Positions 1-7,011 of a stretch of DNA of 64,000 bases are shown here, one piece after another (the stretch's first letter is position 1; each line of letters starts with the position of its first letter). The DNA lies in contig JACKBK010000012.1 of assembly GCA_020634555.1 (NCBI GenBank), forward strand, positions 33,488-97,487, in the 5' to 3' direction. A program made the position numbers and the translations under genes. A model generated the notes under the pieces. That model saw nothing but the letters and a program-made list of their open reading frames with translations. It did not search any database and was not told the DNA's origin. The stretch comes from Caldilineae bacterium (GTDB lineage: Bacteria; Chloroflexota; Anaerolineae; JAAEKA01).

Positions 1-269
1 ATCTACAAACGCAGTTCGAAACCGCAGCCGCCGACGCCCAGAAGCTGGCGCGCCGGCCTGATGACAAGACGCTTCTCAAGCTCTACGGCCTCTACAAGCA
101 GGCTACCGTGGGCGATGTGCAGGGCAAACGGCCCGGCTTCACCGACATGTCCGGACGCTTCAAGTATGACGCCTGGGCCAAGGTTAAAGGCATGTCGGAG
201 GAGGATGCGATGCAGGCCTACATCGATATGGTCGAAGAGATGAAGACGAAATACGGTTACACCGGCTGA
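1..269 (+). CDS. Acyl-CoA-binding protein, C-terminal part (5' end off window)
   Basis: The reading frame is open from base 3 to a TGA ending at 269, giving about 88 residues without a start, so the N-terminus lies outside the window. Visible ACBP hallmarks are 'LLKLYGLYKQATVGD', 'KRPG', and 'KYDAWAKVKGMSEEDA', followed by the usual C-terminal helix ending KYGYTG. Family members are 85-90 residue four-helix proteins that bind long-chain acyl-CoA thioesters in the cytosol, so only a few residues are missing. ACBPs are common in eukaryotes and patchy in bacteria. The next gene starts 17 bp downstream on the same strand and may be co-transcribed. The family call is firm; its role here is inferred. 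Confidence 0.9.
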   Translation, partial: LQTQFETAAADAQKLARRPDDKTLLKLYGLYKQATVGDVQGKRPGFTDMSGRFKYDAWAKVKGMSEEDAMQAYIDMVEEMKTKYGYTG

Positions 270-286
270 CGGGGAGCGGAACGACA

Positions 287-1117
287 GTGACGAAAGAAGA
301 ATTCCCCGACCTGAACAGGCCGGACTGGCAGGCCACGCGCGACAGCATGAAGCTGTACGCGCGCGTGGTGGGCAAGGTACGTCGCGCGCTCGCGCCCCCT
401 GAAAAGCACTGGTGGCACGTTGGATTGCGCATGGCTGCTGAAGGCCCCACCACCGGACCGATCCCCGGCAACGCCGGCAGCGTCGAACTGCTGCTGGACT
501 TCGTCAACCATCAGCTTGTCTTTACTACCAGCCGTGGCCAGCGAGTGGCACAGCCGTTGCACGGCCAGCCGGTGGCGCAGCTTGGCCACGAAACCATGGC
601 GCTGTTGGATAGCCTGGGCATCCACGTCACTATGGACGCTGACCAGCTCGCCGGCGAGAGGCCGCTGTCGTACGACCGAGACGAGGCGGCGCGGCTCTGG
701 CAGGCGTTCAGCGCGGTGGGCCTGGTGCTGGCGCAGTTCAAGGGTTCCCTTCGGGAAGAAACCGGCCCACTGCTTCTCTGGCCGCACAACTTCGATCTGG
801 CTTTCTTGTGGTTTTCCGGCCGCAAGGTCTCCGGCCCGGATCCGGCCGATCCAGAAAATGCCGACGAGCAGATGAACTTCGGCTTCGAGCCGGGCGACGC
901 CGGCATCCCCGAGCCGTACTTCTACGTCACCGCTTATCCGAAACCGGATGGGTTTGCCGGATCGCCGCTGCCTGCCGGCGCGGTCTGGCAGACAGCAGGA
1001 TGGACCGGCGCAGTCCTGCCGTATGCCGAGCTTCTCAAACAGGCCGATCCGGCGCAGCACCTGCTGGCGTTTTTCCGGGCTGCCCAGAAGGCCGGCGCGC
1101 GCTTCATGAAAGACTGA
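287..1117 (+). CDS. DUF5996 family protein
   Basis: 276 residues from a GTG start, preceded by a GGGGAGCGGAACGACA stretch that can serve as ribosome binding site. Sequence features match DUF5996: an early 'WHVGLR' segment, 'ELLLDFVNH', and a 'LLLWPHNFDLAFLWFSG' block with a central WPHNFDLA signature, then a Pro/Tyr-rich 'EPYFYVTAYPKP'. No signal peptide or membrane segment. The family has no assigned reaction that I know, so none is given. It follows the acyl-CoA-binding protein by 17 bp and is followed by the tRNA-Arg promoter. Confidence 0.8.
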   Translation: MTKEEFPDLNRPDWQATRDSMKLYARVVGKVRRALAPPEKHWWHVGLRMAAEGPTTGPIPGNAGSVELLLDFVNHQLVFTTSRGQRVAQPLHGQPVAQLGHETMALLDSLGIHVTMDADQLAGERPLSYDRDEAARLWQAFSAVGLVLAQFKGSLREETGPLLLWPHNFDLAFLWFSGRKVSGPDPADPENADEQMNFGFEPGDAGIPEPYFYVTAYPKPDGFAGSPLPAGAVWQTAGWTGAVLPYAELLKQADPAQHLLAFFRAAQKAGARFMKD

Positions 1118-1137
1118 GCGCTTGAGCGTGACAGAGA

Positions 1138-1166
1138 TTGACAGTCTGTGCTGAAGGCGCTACAAT
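1138..1166 (+). promoter_or_regulatory. Sigma70-type promoter of tRNA-Arg
   Basis: TTGACA at 1138-1143 and TACAAT at 1161-1166 are separated by exactly 17 bp. The tRNA 5' end is at 1177, placing a start of transcription a few bases before it. This is the clearest housekeeping promoter in the window. Confidence 0.8.
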
Positions 1167-1176
1167 CGCGACGCAG

Positions 1177-1250
1177 GCCCCCGTAGCTCAGTGGAACAGA
1201 GCACCGGACTTCTAATCCGATGGTCGCAGGTTCGAATCCTGCCGGGGGTG
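1177..1250 (+). tRNA. tRNA-Arg (anticodon TCT)
   Basis: Cloverleaf read by eye. The acceptor arms are GCCCCCG (1177-1183) and CGGGGGT (1243-1249), with a G discriminator. The D arm is GCTC/GAGC, the anticodon loop is CTTCTAA with anticodon TCT, and the T arm is GCAGG-TTCGAAT-CCTGC. The anticodon stem has one C-A mismatch at its top (CCGGA/TCCGA). CCA is not encoded. It decodes AGA. A consensus promoter lies upstream and a terminator downstream, so it is a single-gene unit. Confidence 0.96.
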
Positions 1251-1257
1251 CACACAA

Positions 1258-1290
1258 GCCGGAGACCCGAATGGGTCTCCGACTTTTTTC
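1258..1290 (+). terminator. Rho-independent terminator of tRNA-Arg
   Basis: GGAGACCC (1261-1268) and GGGTCTCC (1273-1280) pair around a GAAT loop. The stem can extend outward with one mismatch and is followed by GAC and a run of six T (1284-1289). Confidence 0.9.
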
Positions 1291-1339
1291 GTGGTACATC
1301 CAGGCGAAAGGCGCTACTGTTGTGTCAACGTTAATCTGA

Positions 1340-1486
1340 GGAGTAGGCATCCTCAGATGCCGGGTTTAGCGCGTTACAAAGGTCCGCATAGGGCGGCTCG
1401 GTCAGCTCTTCTGGGAGGCTTTGCACAGATCGGCCGCAGCAATGTCTATTTTCAAGCCGGGCGGCGCATCTGAGGATGCGCACTCC
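1340..1486. repeat. MITE-like element with 24-bp terminal inverted repeats
   Basis: The left end (1340-1363, GGAGTaGGCATCCTCAGATG...) and right end (1463-1486, ...CATCTGAGGATGCGCACTCC) are near-perfect inverted copies. Each end contains a small palindrome GCATC-TGAG-GATGC. The inside (1391-1457) is about 85% identical by eye to 14118-14185, around the shared core GGGAGGCTTTGCACAGA. A lone end-like copy occurs at 30493-30517. No coding capacity. This accounts for most of the non-coding stretch between the tRNA terminator and the DUF1294 gene. Confidence 0.65.
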
Positions 1487-1574
1487 GCGAATGACGGGCT
1501 ATCTTCGAAGCGGGATGCCCACTCCACAGAGCGAAACGTCAACGCCGTTTAGGCGAGCGTCAGGCACCTGCCAA

Positions 1575-1937
1575 TCAGCGTTGCAGGACGAAGAAGTAGA
1601 AGAGGACGATGCCGATCACCGTGGCGATGGCAAGCACGACCTTGAAGAGCGGTTTGCGCGTCTTGTGGCGGAAGACGAACATGCCCAGCCAGCCGCCGAT
1701 GAAGCCGCCGATAAGCGCCAGCACATGCAGCACGATCTCGGGCACACGCCAACCTTTGCGGACGGCCTGCGCCTTGTCGATGCCGTACAGCAGGAAGAGT
1801 GAGATCGACCAGCCGACCAGCCAGTCGATGTACCAGTTGAGCTGTACGAGAAGCAACAGCGCGATAAAAATGCCGCCGCCGAGAACGATTGCGCCAATGG
1901 TGTAGGCGCGATTGCGGGGATCGGTACGGTTTGCCAT
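1575..1937 (-). CDS. DUF1294 family small integral membrane protein
   Basis: 120 residues, ATG start, with an AAGGAAGGAC Shine-Dalgarno stretch on the minus strand just upstream. There are about four hydrophobic segments, and the DUF1294 signature is clear: 'LLYGIDKAQAVRKGWRVPE' followed by 'LALIGGFIGGWLGMFVFRHK' and a TRKPLFK motif. Family members are small inner-membrane proteins of unknown function, sometimes fused to cold-shock domains; no cold-shock domain is present here. It stands alone on the minus strand between two repeat-rich spacers. Confidence 0.88.
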   Translation of the reverse strand: MANRTDPRNRAYTIGAIVLGGGIFIALLLLVQLNWYIDWLVGWSISLFLLYGIDKAQAVRKGWRVPEIVLHVLALIGGFIGGWLGMFVFRHKTRKPLFKVVLAIATVIGIVLFYFFVLQR

Positions 1938-1953
1938 GAAGTCCTTCCTTGGT

Positions 1954-2042
1954 TAGAACCACTCACCCGTCACGCCTGGCACCGTGAAAGCGGGAATCCA
2001 GGTTTACGAAGGTGTGGATTCCCGCCTCCGCGGGAATGACAA
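1954..2042. repeat. Interspersed inverted-repeat element, copy 1 (CACCCGTCA...GCGGGAATGAC family)
   Basis: It starts with AACCACTCACCCGTCA and carries AAAGCGGGAATCCAGG and GGATTCCCGCCTCCGCGGGAATGAC, forming nested hairpins. It shares the CACTCACCCGTCA left end and GCGGGAATGAC right end with copies at 8424, 24044 and 50828. This copy lacks the distal TGAGTAGT end, so it may be truncated. Confidence 0.55.
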
Positions 2043-2058
2043 GAATGGGCGCGTCGCC

Positions 2059-2958
2059 CTATGATTTGGCCGAAACCGGTTTCTTGTCGGCCCAGACAAG
2101 TTCGGCCAGGCGACGGCCGGTGGGTGTGGCAGCCAGACCGCCTTGAGCCGTTTCCTTAAAGCGTTCGTCCATCCGCCGGCCGATCTGCGCCATGGCGTCA
2201 ATGACCTCGTCGGCCGGGATGACGCTTTCAACGCCGGCCAGCGCCAGATCGACGGCGATGAAACACTGGGCAGCCCCGGCCGCGTTGCGCTTGACGCAGG
2301 GCACCTCCACCAGCCCGGCCACCGGATCGCACACCAGCCCCAGCATGTTCTTGAGCGTGATCGCGACCGCATGGGCGGATTGGTTGGGCGTCCCGCCCAG
2401 CAGCTCAACCGCGGCTGCGGCGGCCATCGCAGCCGCGCTGCCGGTCTCGGCCTGGCAGCCGCCGGCTGCGCCGGAAACGTGGGCGCGGCGGACGATGACC
2501 ATGCCCACGCCGCTGGCCGTGAACAGCGCGTTCACCAGGTCGGCGTCGCTGAAGCCGCGCACCTCTTGCAGCGTCAACAGCACGGCCGGCAGGATGCCCG
2601 CGGAACCGGCGGTCGGTGTGGCCACGATGCAGCCCATGCCGGCGTTGACCTCGTTGACGGCCATTGCTCGCGCCACGGCCCGGCTGAGGATCGGCCCGGT
2701 CAGCGGCTCGTGGCCAGCGTCCAGCCAGTTCCAGAAGCGGTAGGCGCTGCCGCCGCTGATGCCGCTGATGGACATCACCGGCTCGCTGATGCCTTGCGCG
2801 GCGGCGCGCTGCATGATCTCCAGGCGTTTACCCATGCGGCTCATCAGGTGGTCGCGGGGTTTGCCGCTGTTGGCCATCTCGGCCTCAATGATGACTTCGT
2901 GCAGCGAGTGGCCGGTCACGCCAGCCTCGGCTACCAGTTGGGCTATCGAGTCGAACAT
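2059..2958 (-). CDS. sdaAA: L-serine ammonia-lyase, iron-sulfur dependent, alpha subunit
   Basis: 299 residues from the ATG at 2958, chosen because AGAAGGA precedes it by 6-7 bases; an upstream in-frame extension has no such site. Family blocks seen: 'GISGGSAYRFWNW', 'NEVNAGMGCIVATPTAGSAG', 'GCQAETGSAAAMAAAA' and 'LVCDPVAGLVEVPC'. The conserved cysteines in GMGC, GCQAE and LVCDP are the expected 4Fe-4S ligands. With the beta subunit it deaminates L-serine to pyruvate and ammonia in the cytosol. The beta gene lies 0.7 kb upstream on the same strand, separated by an oppositely oriented GNAT gene, so the usual two-gene operon is split. Confidence 0.93.
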   Translation of the reverse strand: MFDSIAQLVAEAGVTGHSLHEVIIEAEMANSGKPRDHLMSRMGKRLEIMQRAAAQGISEPVMSISGISGGSAYRFWNWLDAGHEPLTGPILSRAVARAMAVNEVNAGMGCIVATPTAGSAGILPAVLLTLQEVRGFSDADLVNALFTASGVGMVIVRRAHVSGAAGGCQAETGSAAAMAAAAAVELLGGTPNQSAHAVAITLKNMLGLVCDPVAGLVEVPCVKRNAAGAAQCFIAVDLALAGVESVIPADEVIDAMAQIGRRMDERFKETAQGGLAATPTGRRLAELVWADKKPVSAKS

Positions 2959-3090
2959 CTCAATTCCTTCTCGCCTGAACGTTGCGGCGCCAACCCAGGA
3001 TCGTGTTACAATTTGGATCTGCCGGATAATAAACGACGCAGTAGCGTACGTCAAACTGGCATCGAAACATCACCGCGTTGCACGACAACT

Positions 3091-3612
3091 ATGGACACCC
3101 TGATCAGACTCCGCACGTCGCGGCTTTGGCTACAGCCGCTCACGATTTCCCAGCTCAGACTCTATCCCGATAACCTTGCGCGCCTGGACGACGAGTTAGG
3201 ATTTCCGGTCTCGCGTGCCGTGGTGACGACACGGGTCGAGCGGGCCATCGACATGAAGCTGGCCAGGATGGAAGGCGCTAGCGTGCAACTCCATCCCTGG
3301 CAAACCTACTGGTTGATGGTCGTCCAGGCCGCGCCGTTTGGAGCCGGGCTAATCGGCTTCAAGGGGTTCCCGGACAGCGCAGGTGAAGCCGAGATCGGCT
3401 ATGGCATCGATCCTGCCTGGCAAGGGCAAGGCTACACCACAGAAGCGGTCAAGGCGCTGATTGCCTGGGCGTTTCGCGAGCCAGGCTGCCAGGCAGTGGT
3501 TGCCCGCGATACAAAACGGTCGAACGTTGCTTCGCTGCGCGTGCAGGCCAAGGCTGGCCTGACGGTTTACCGCGAGAGTGAAGATGCGCTCTGGCTGCGT
3601 ATCGAACGGTGA
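3091..3612 (+). CDS. GNAT family N-acetyltransferase (RimJ/RimL-like)
   Basis: 173 residues from ATG at 3091. The open frame extends far upstream, but that part is antisense to sdaAA and lacks any family similarity. The GNAT core is visible: 'TSRLWLQPL' at the N-terminus, a 'GEAEIGYGID' beta-hairpin, the acetyl-CoA loop 'QGQGYTTEAVKAL', and 'NVASLRVQAKAGL' near the C-terminus, as in ribosomal-protein acetyltransferases. The substrate cannot be read. No clear Shine-Dalgarno is seen before the ATG. It sits between the two L-serine dehydratase subunit genes on the opposite strand, which suggests an insertion into an older operon. Confidence 0.82.
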   Translation: MDTLIRLRTSRLWLQPLTISQLRLYPDNLARLDDELGFPVSRAVVTTRVERAIDMKLARMEGASVQLHPWQTYWLMVVQAAPFGAGLIGFKGFPDSAGEAEIGYGIDPAWQGQGYTTEAVKALIAWAFREPGCQAVVARDTKRSNVASLRVQAKAGLTVYRESEDALWLRIER

Positions 3613-3664
3613 GGCGAATTAAAGGAAGACCTATCGATGGAAGCTGAGAAGCGATACACAGCTG

Positions 3665-4342
3665 TCACGCCTCAACTTTGGGAACATAGCGCGCCCACAG
3701 CACCCAATTGTAGTCCTCGAACGCCTCCAGAATCTCCGGATCGACCGGTTGGTCGGTCTCGATGACCATGATCGCCTTGCCGCCGCGCCGGTCACGCTCG
3801 ATGCGCAAGAACGCGATGTTGATCCCCTGGCGCAGCATCCAGCCGGTGACCGCGTTCACTGTGCCCGGCCGGTCTTCGGCGACTACCAGCAACGTGTCGT
3901 ACTCGCAGCCGAACTGCACCTGGTAGCCATCCACCGCGTCGATCTTGACCATGCCGCCGCCCACCGAGCTGCCTGTCACCTGGACGCGCCGCTGCCCGTC
4001 GCTCAACGTCAGGCGGGCAGTGTTGGGGTGAACAGCCTCGCCCAGGTCCACGGTTTCGAAACGATACGTCATGCCCGCCTGCTCGGCCAGCTCAAAGCTG
4101 TGGCGCAGGTCGGGATCGTCGGCCGGCATGCCCAGCAACCCGGCCACGATGCCGCGGTCAGTGCCGTGCCCCTTGCCGGTGTGGGCAAAAGAGCCGTGCA
4201 GTTCGATCAACGCATCGCTCGGCTGAACGCCAAGAATGGCGCGCGCGACCTGGCCCAGGCGCACCGCGCCGGCCGTGTGCGAACTGGATGGCCCAACCAT
4301 AATCGGGCCGATAATGTCAAAGGCTGAAACGTCGCGCGTCAT
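3665..4342 (-). CDS. sdaAB: L-serine ammonia-lyase, iron-sulfur dependent, beta subunit (ACT domain)
   Basis: 225 residues from ATG at 4342, selected for its GAGAGGTGG site 8-9 bases upstream; a longer frame upstream is not supported. The N-terminal half carries the serine dehydratase beta signature 'DIIGPIMVGPSSSHTAGAVR' and 'GSFAHTGKGHGTDRG'. The C-terminal ~75 residues ('TLLVVAEDRPGTVNAVTGWM' onward) form an ACT domain that usually binds serine. Partner of sdaAA, with which it forms the two-chain enzyme converting serine to pyruvate. Transcribed toward the GNAT gene that separates the subunits. Confidence 0.93.
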   Translation of the reverse strand: MTRDVSAFDIIGPIMVGPSSSHTAGAVRLGQVARAILGVQPSDALIELHGSFAHTGKGHGTDRGIVAGLLGMPADDPDLRHSFELAEQAGMTYRFETVDLGEAVHPNTARLTLSDGQRRVQVTGSSVGGGMVKIDAVDGYQVQFGCEYDTLLVVAEDRPGTVNAVTGWMLRQGINIAFLRIERDRRGGKAIMVIETDQPVDPEILEAFEDYNWVLWARYVPKVEA

Positions 4343-4365
4343 ATGTCGATGCCACCTCTCATACG

Positions 4366-4447
4366 ACTTCGGAAGTAGCCGGTTTCTGCTAAAACTCACT
4401 GTTACGCGGAGGACCTGTTCCTATCATTCCGCGGCTACTTCCGAAGT
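4366..4447. repeat. ACTTCnGAAGT inverted-repeat element, copy 1
   Basis: ACTTCGGAAGTAGCCGG at 4366-4382 and CCGCGGCTACTTCCGAAGT ending at 4447 are inverted copies about 50 bp apart. A second element of nearly equal size (84 bp) with the same ends lies at 36825-36908. The internal sequences are not alike, which fits a short non-autonomous element or a paired protein-binding site. It lies in the upstream region of sdaAB. Confidence 0.55.
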
Positions 4448-4677
4448 CTGACAGGGCCTCTCGAACTGTTGCTGGGACTGCGAAGACCGCGATTCTATAT
4501 CAACTGCGGTCCCCGCGCAATCCTGGCTGCAACGCAAGAGGGTCGGGAGACCGCTCGGAACTCACTACGCAGGAAAGAGCAGAAACTGTGTCAGAGGCAC
4601 TTGCGATGTTCTTGCAGTGCTGCTATGATGGTACCAACGAATCGACGCAATGTATCAATGGAGGTTATGAACACACC

Positions 4678-5700
4678 ATGAAACCGTGGATGATTTTCTG
4701 CCTTGTTCTCGTTCTGCTGCTGATGGCCGCCTGCACGACCCCGCCGGTGGCGCCGGCCACGCAGGCAACCGATACGGCGATGCCGGCGACCGCGAGCACT
4801 CCCACCGAGGCCGCTACAGATGCGCCGATGACGGACACTCCTGCTGCCGCAGCCGCCACAACGGAGCCGATGACAACAACAGCGACTGCTGAGACCGCCG
4901 CGGCCTGGGAACCTCTCGACAGCGACGCGTGCAACGCATTGGCGCAGGACATGTCGAAGGCGCTGGGCGTCGAGGTGACACAGGGCGAAGCGCCGATCAC
5001 CGACCCATCAACCGGCGAAAGCGGCACAGGCTGCCAGGCGACGGCCACCGGCACCGGCGAGCAATTCACCAGCCCTGATGCCGTTGTCACCAGTCTGGCC
5101 GACATGCTGGAAGCACAAGGCTGGCAGGAAGACCCGACGCTCGCGGCCGGCGGCCCAACCGGCATGGCCGAAGGGTTCCGTATGGACAACGAGATGTGCA
5201 TGGCAGCCGCCCAGTGGTCGCCGGACGACTCGGCCAACTGCCCGACCGATCAGCCGATCTCAGCCTGCGAGCTGACGCCGGCGCAGCAGCAGTACACCGT
5301 GACCCTGACTTGCGGCCAGCAGGTTCCTCAGGACGCGGCTACCCCTACCGGCACGGCGGGACTCGCCAACCCCGCGTCTGAAAACTGCGTCGCCCAGGGC
5401 GGTACGGTGTCCATCCAGGAACGCGGCGATGGCGGACAATACGGCGTCTGCCTCTTCGAGGACAACATGCAGTGCGAGGAATGGGCGATGCTGCGCGGCG
5501 ACTGCCCGGTGGGCGGGATCAAGGTAACAGGCTACGTGACGCCGGCCGCCCAATACTGCGCCATCACCGGCGGAACCTACACCATCACCAGCGAGAGCGG
5601 CGCCGAGAACGAGCAAGGTACCTGCACGTTCGAAGACGGCAGCGAGTGCGACGTCTGGGCCTACTACGACGGCCAGTGTACCCCATCCACCCAATCGTAG
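4678..5700 (+). CDS. Lipoprotein with two DUF333 (hemolysin-like) repeats
   Basis: 340 residues from ATG 4678, with GGAGGT about 12 bases upstream. A signal peptide with lipobox LMAAC gives Cys19 as the probable lipidation site, followed by a Thr/Ala/Pro-rich spacer of about 60 residues typical of Chloroflexota surface lipoproteins. A central region (about residues 80-220) with paired cysteines is unrecognised. The C-terminal third holds two DUF333-type repeats: 'NPASENCVAQGG...GQYGVCLFEDN..CEEWAMLRGDC' and 'TPAAQYCAITGG...EQGTCTFEDGSECDVWAYYDGQC'. DUF333 domains are small, Cys-rich and of unknown function. Predicted to be anchored outside the membrane. A terminator-like hairpin follows. Confidence 0.82.
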   Translation: MKPWMIFCLVLVLLLMAACTTPPVAPATQATDTAMPATASTPTEAATDAPMTDTPAAAAATTEPMTTTATAETAAAWEPLDSDACNALAQDMSKALGVEVTQGEAPITDPSTGESGTGCQATATGTGEQFTSPDAVVTSLADMLEAQGWQEDPTLAAGGPTGMAEGFRMDNEMCMAAAQWSPDDSANCPTDQPISACELTPAQQQYTVTLTCGQQVPQDAATPTGTAGLANPASENCVAQGGTVSIQERGDGGQYGVCLFEDNMQCEEWAMLRGDCPVGGIKVTGYVTPAAQYCAITGGTYTITSESGAENEQGTCTFEDGSECDVWAYYDGQCTPSTQS

Positions 5701-5746
5701 TTTCTCCAACGGCTCTTTGTTAGCCGTGTTGCTTTAGCCCTATCGA

Positions 5747-5783
5747 ATGCGCGAGTACCACCAGGTGGTGCTCGCGCATTTTA
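5747..5783. terminator. Hairpin terminator after the DUF333 lipoprotein gene
   Basis: ATGCGCGAG-t-ACCAC pairs with GTGGT-g-CTCGCGCAT around a CAG loop and is followed by TTTTA. It lies between converging genes (lipoprotein on plus, membrane protein on minus) and may serve both. Confidence 0.7.
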
Positions 5784-5794
5784 CGCATCACGCA

Positions 5795-6265
5795 TCACGT
5801 TTCATTCTTCTGGATCACGCCAAAGGCAGCACGCGTTGGCCTGTAAAGCAGCCAAGCCAGCCCCAGCAGCGGCTGGAGCAGCGGGAAGAAGCCGTAGTCC
5901 ATACCGAACCTGCTCCAGGCGGTGTGGCCCAGCAGGTCGGGCGCCAGGATGCTGAGAGTCCCGATCATCAGCACGCCGATGGCCTCGATGCTGAGGGCTG
6001 TTACCGAGACGCGCCAGGCGCGCGGGCTGCGCTTGAAGAACCCCACTGCGGCCACCAGGTAGAGCAGCGAGGAAAAGATCGACAAGGCTGGCGCTAGCTT
6101 GGGCAGGTCTTCGCGGAAGAAAAGTTGGTAGATGCCGCGCGCGCCGGTGGACAGCGCCAGCAAGGGGTAGGAGATGCCGAGCACGTAGCCAATCGCGCTC
6201 ATGAAGCGCGAGATGGTGGTTTCTGTTTCCTCGGTGGGTGGGGTAGTTGGTGTTTCGCTAGACAA
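5795..6265 (-). CDS. Hypothetical four-helix membrane protein
   Basis: 156 residues. A Thr/Glu-rich cytoplasmic tail of about 17 residues is followed by four hydrophobic segments: 'AIGYVLGISYPLLALS', 'LSIFSSLLYLVAAVGFF', 'VTALSIEAIGVLMIGTLSI' and 'FPLLQPLLGLAWLLY'. The arrangement recalls small integral membrane proteins of actinobacteria and Chloroflexota without assigned function. I do not recognise a catalytic motif. It converges on the DUF333 lipoprotein and is separated by 166 bp of inverted repeats from the next minus-strand gene. Confidence 0.7.
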   Translation of the reverse strand: MSSETPTTPPTEETETTISRFMSAIGYVLGISYPLLALSTGARGIYQLFFREDLPKLAPALSIFSSLLYLVAAVGFFKRSPRAWRVSVTALSIEAIGVLMIGTLSILAPDLLGHTAWSRFGMDYGFFPLLQPLLGLAWLLYRPTRAAFGVIQKNET

Positions 6266-6293
6266 GAAAATAATCCCTGTTTCTCAACGTTCC

Positions 6294-6392
6294 GGCCGGT
6301 CTCTCGACCGTAGTGCCCTCAAACTGCTCCGGCCGGTCTTCTGACCATGCCGGCAACGTGGTAATTATGGTGGCACGGTCGGGAGACCGGCC
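6294..6392. repeat. Inverted repeat GGCCGGTCTCtCGACCG...
   Basis: The left arm (6294-6317, starting GGCCGGTCTCTCGACCG) and right arm (6372-6392, ending GGGAGACCGGCC) are inverted copies around about 54 bp that hold a further CCGGCCGGTC. A related GTTCCGGCCGG/CCGGCCGGAAC hairpin lies at 13285-13314. It fills the gap between two minus-strand genes. Confidence 0.5.
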
Positions 6393-6431
6393 ACAGCAGA
6401 GCGTTGATTCTCCCCTACTTCGCCAGCCGCG

Positions 6432-7007
6432 TCAAGACTGCGACGTACTGTCCTCGCGGTAACGGTCCATCCAGTGTTCGGGGTGGGGCAGCTCGCCAAA
6501 TCCAAACTGACGGTAGAATCCCTGAGCGTTATGCGTGGTAAGCAGCAACCGCCGGCAGCGGGCGATGTCGGGGTGCTCCAGGCTGCTGCCCACCAGCCAT
6601 GTGCCCAACCCCTGGCCGCGATACTCCTCCAGCACATACACGTCCATCAAATAGGCGAAGCGGGTGTGGTCCGTGGCATAGCGCAGATAGCCGATCTGCC
6701 GCTCGCCGTCGAACAAGCCAAAGCACAGCGAGTAGCGCATGGCTCGCTCGACAGTTTCACGGTCGATGCCTGACGACCACCAGTAAGCGCGGCTGAGCAT
6801 CTCCCGGATCGCGCCAACATCCATCGTTGTCTGGTCGGTAGTGATGCGAAAGTTGTCGCGCTGCCACTCGCGGACGTCACCTAACTCAGCCTGGCGCGCT
6901 TTGCTGCGCTGCCGCCACCAAAGAACGATCGCTGCCGCGATAGCCACGTAGAATCCCAAAATGCAAAGAACGATCAGCCCTTCTACGATTGAGATACGTG
7001 GTTCCAT
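6432..7007 (-). CDS. Membrane-anchored GNAT acetyltransferase
   Basis: 191 residues from ATG 7007, five bases downstream of the MFS stop, with GGAG in the end of the MFS gene as ribosome binding site. Residues about 8-30 ('EGLIVLCILGFYVAIAAAIVLWW') form a single N-terminal membrane helix. The remainder is a GNAT domain with 'SLCFGLFDGERQIGYLRYATD', the acetyl-CoA loop 'EEYRGQGLGTWLVGS', and a C-terminal 'GFYRQFGFGEL' typical of YesJ/PhnO-like enzymes. A GNAT tethered to the membrane is unusual. The tight spacing implies co-translation with the exporter. The substrate is unknown. Confidence 0.82.
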   Translation of the reverse strand: MEPRISIVEGLIVLCILGFYVAIAAAIVLWWRQRSKARQAELGDVREWQRDNFRITTDQTTMDVGAIREMLSRAYWWSSGIDRETVERAMRYSLCFGLFDGERQIGYLRYATDHTRFAYLMDVYVLEEYRGQGLGTWLVGSSLEHPDIARCRRLLLTTHNAQGFYRQFGFGELPHPEHWMDRYREDSTSQS

Positions 7008-7011
7008 GGGT

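Noticed and set aside
2143..3090. Long N-terminal extension of the GNAT protein
   Set aside because: This part is the exact antisense of sdaAA; the GNAT fold begins at ATG 3091.
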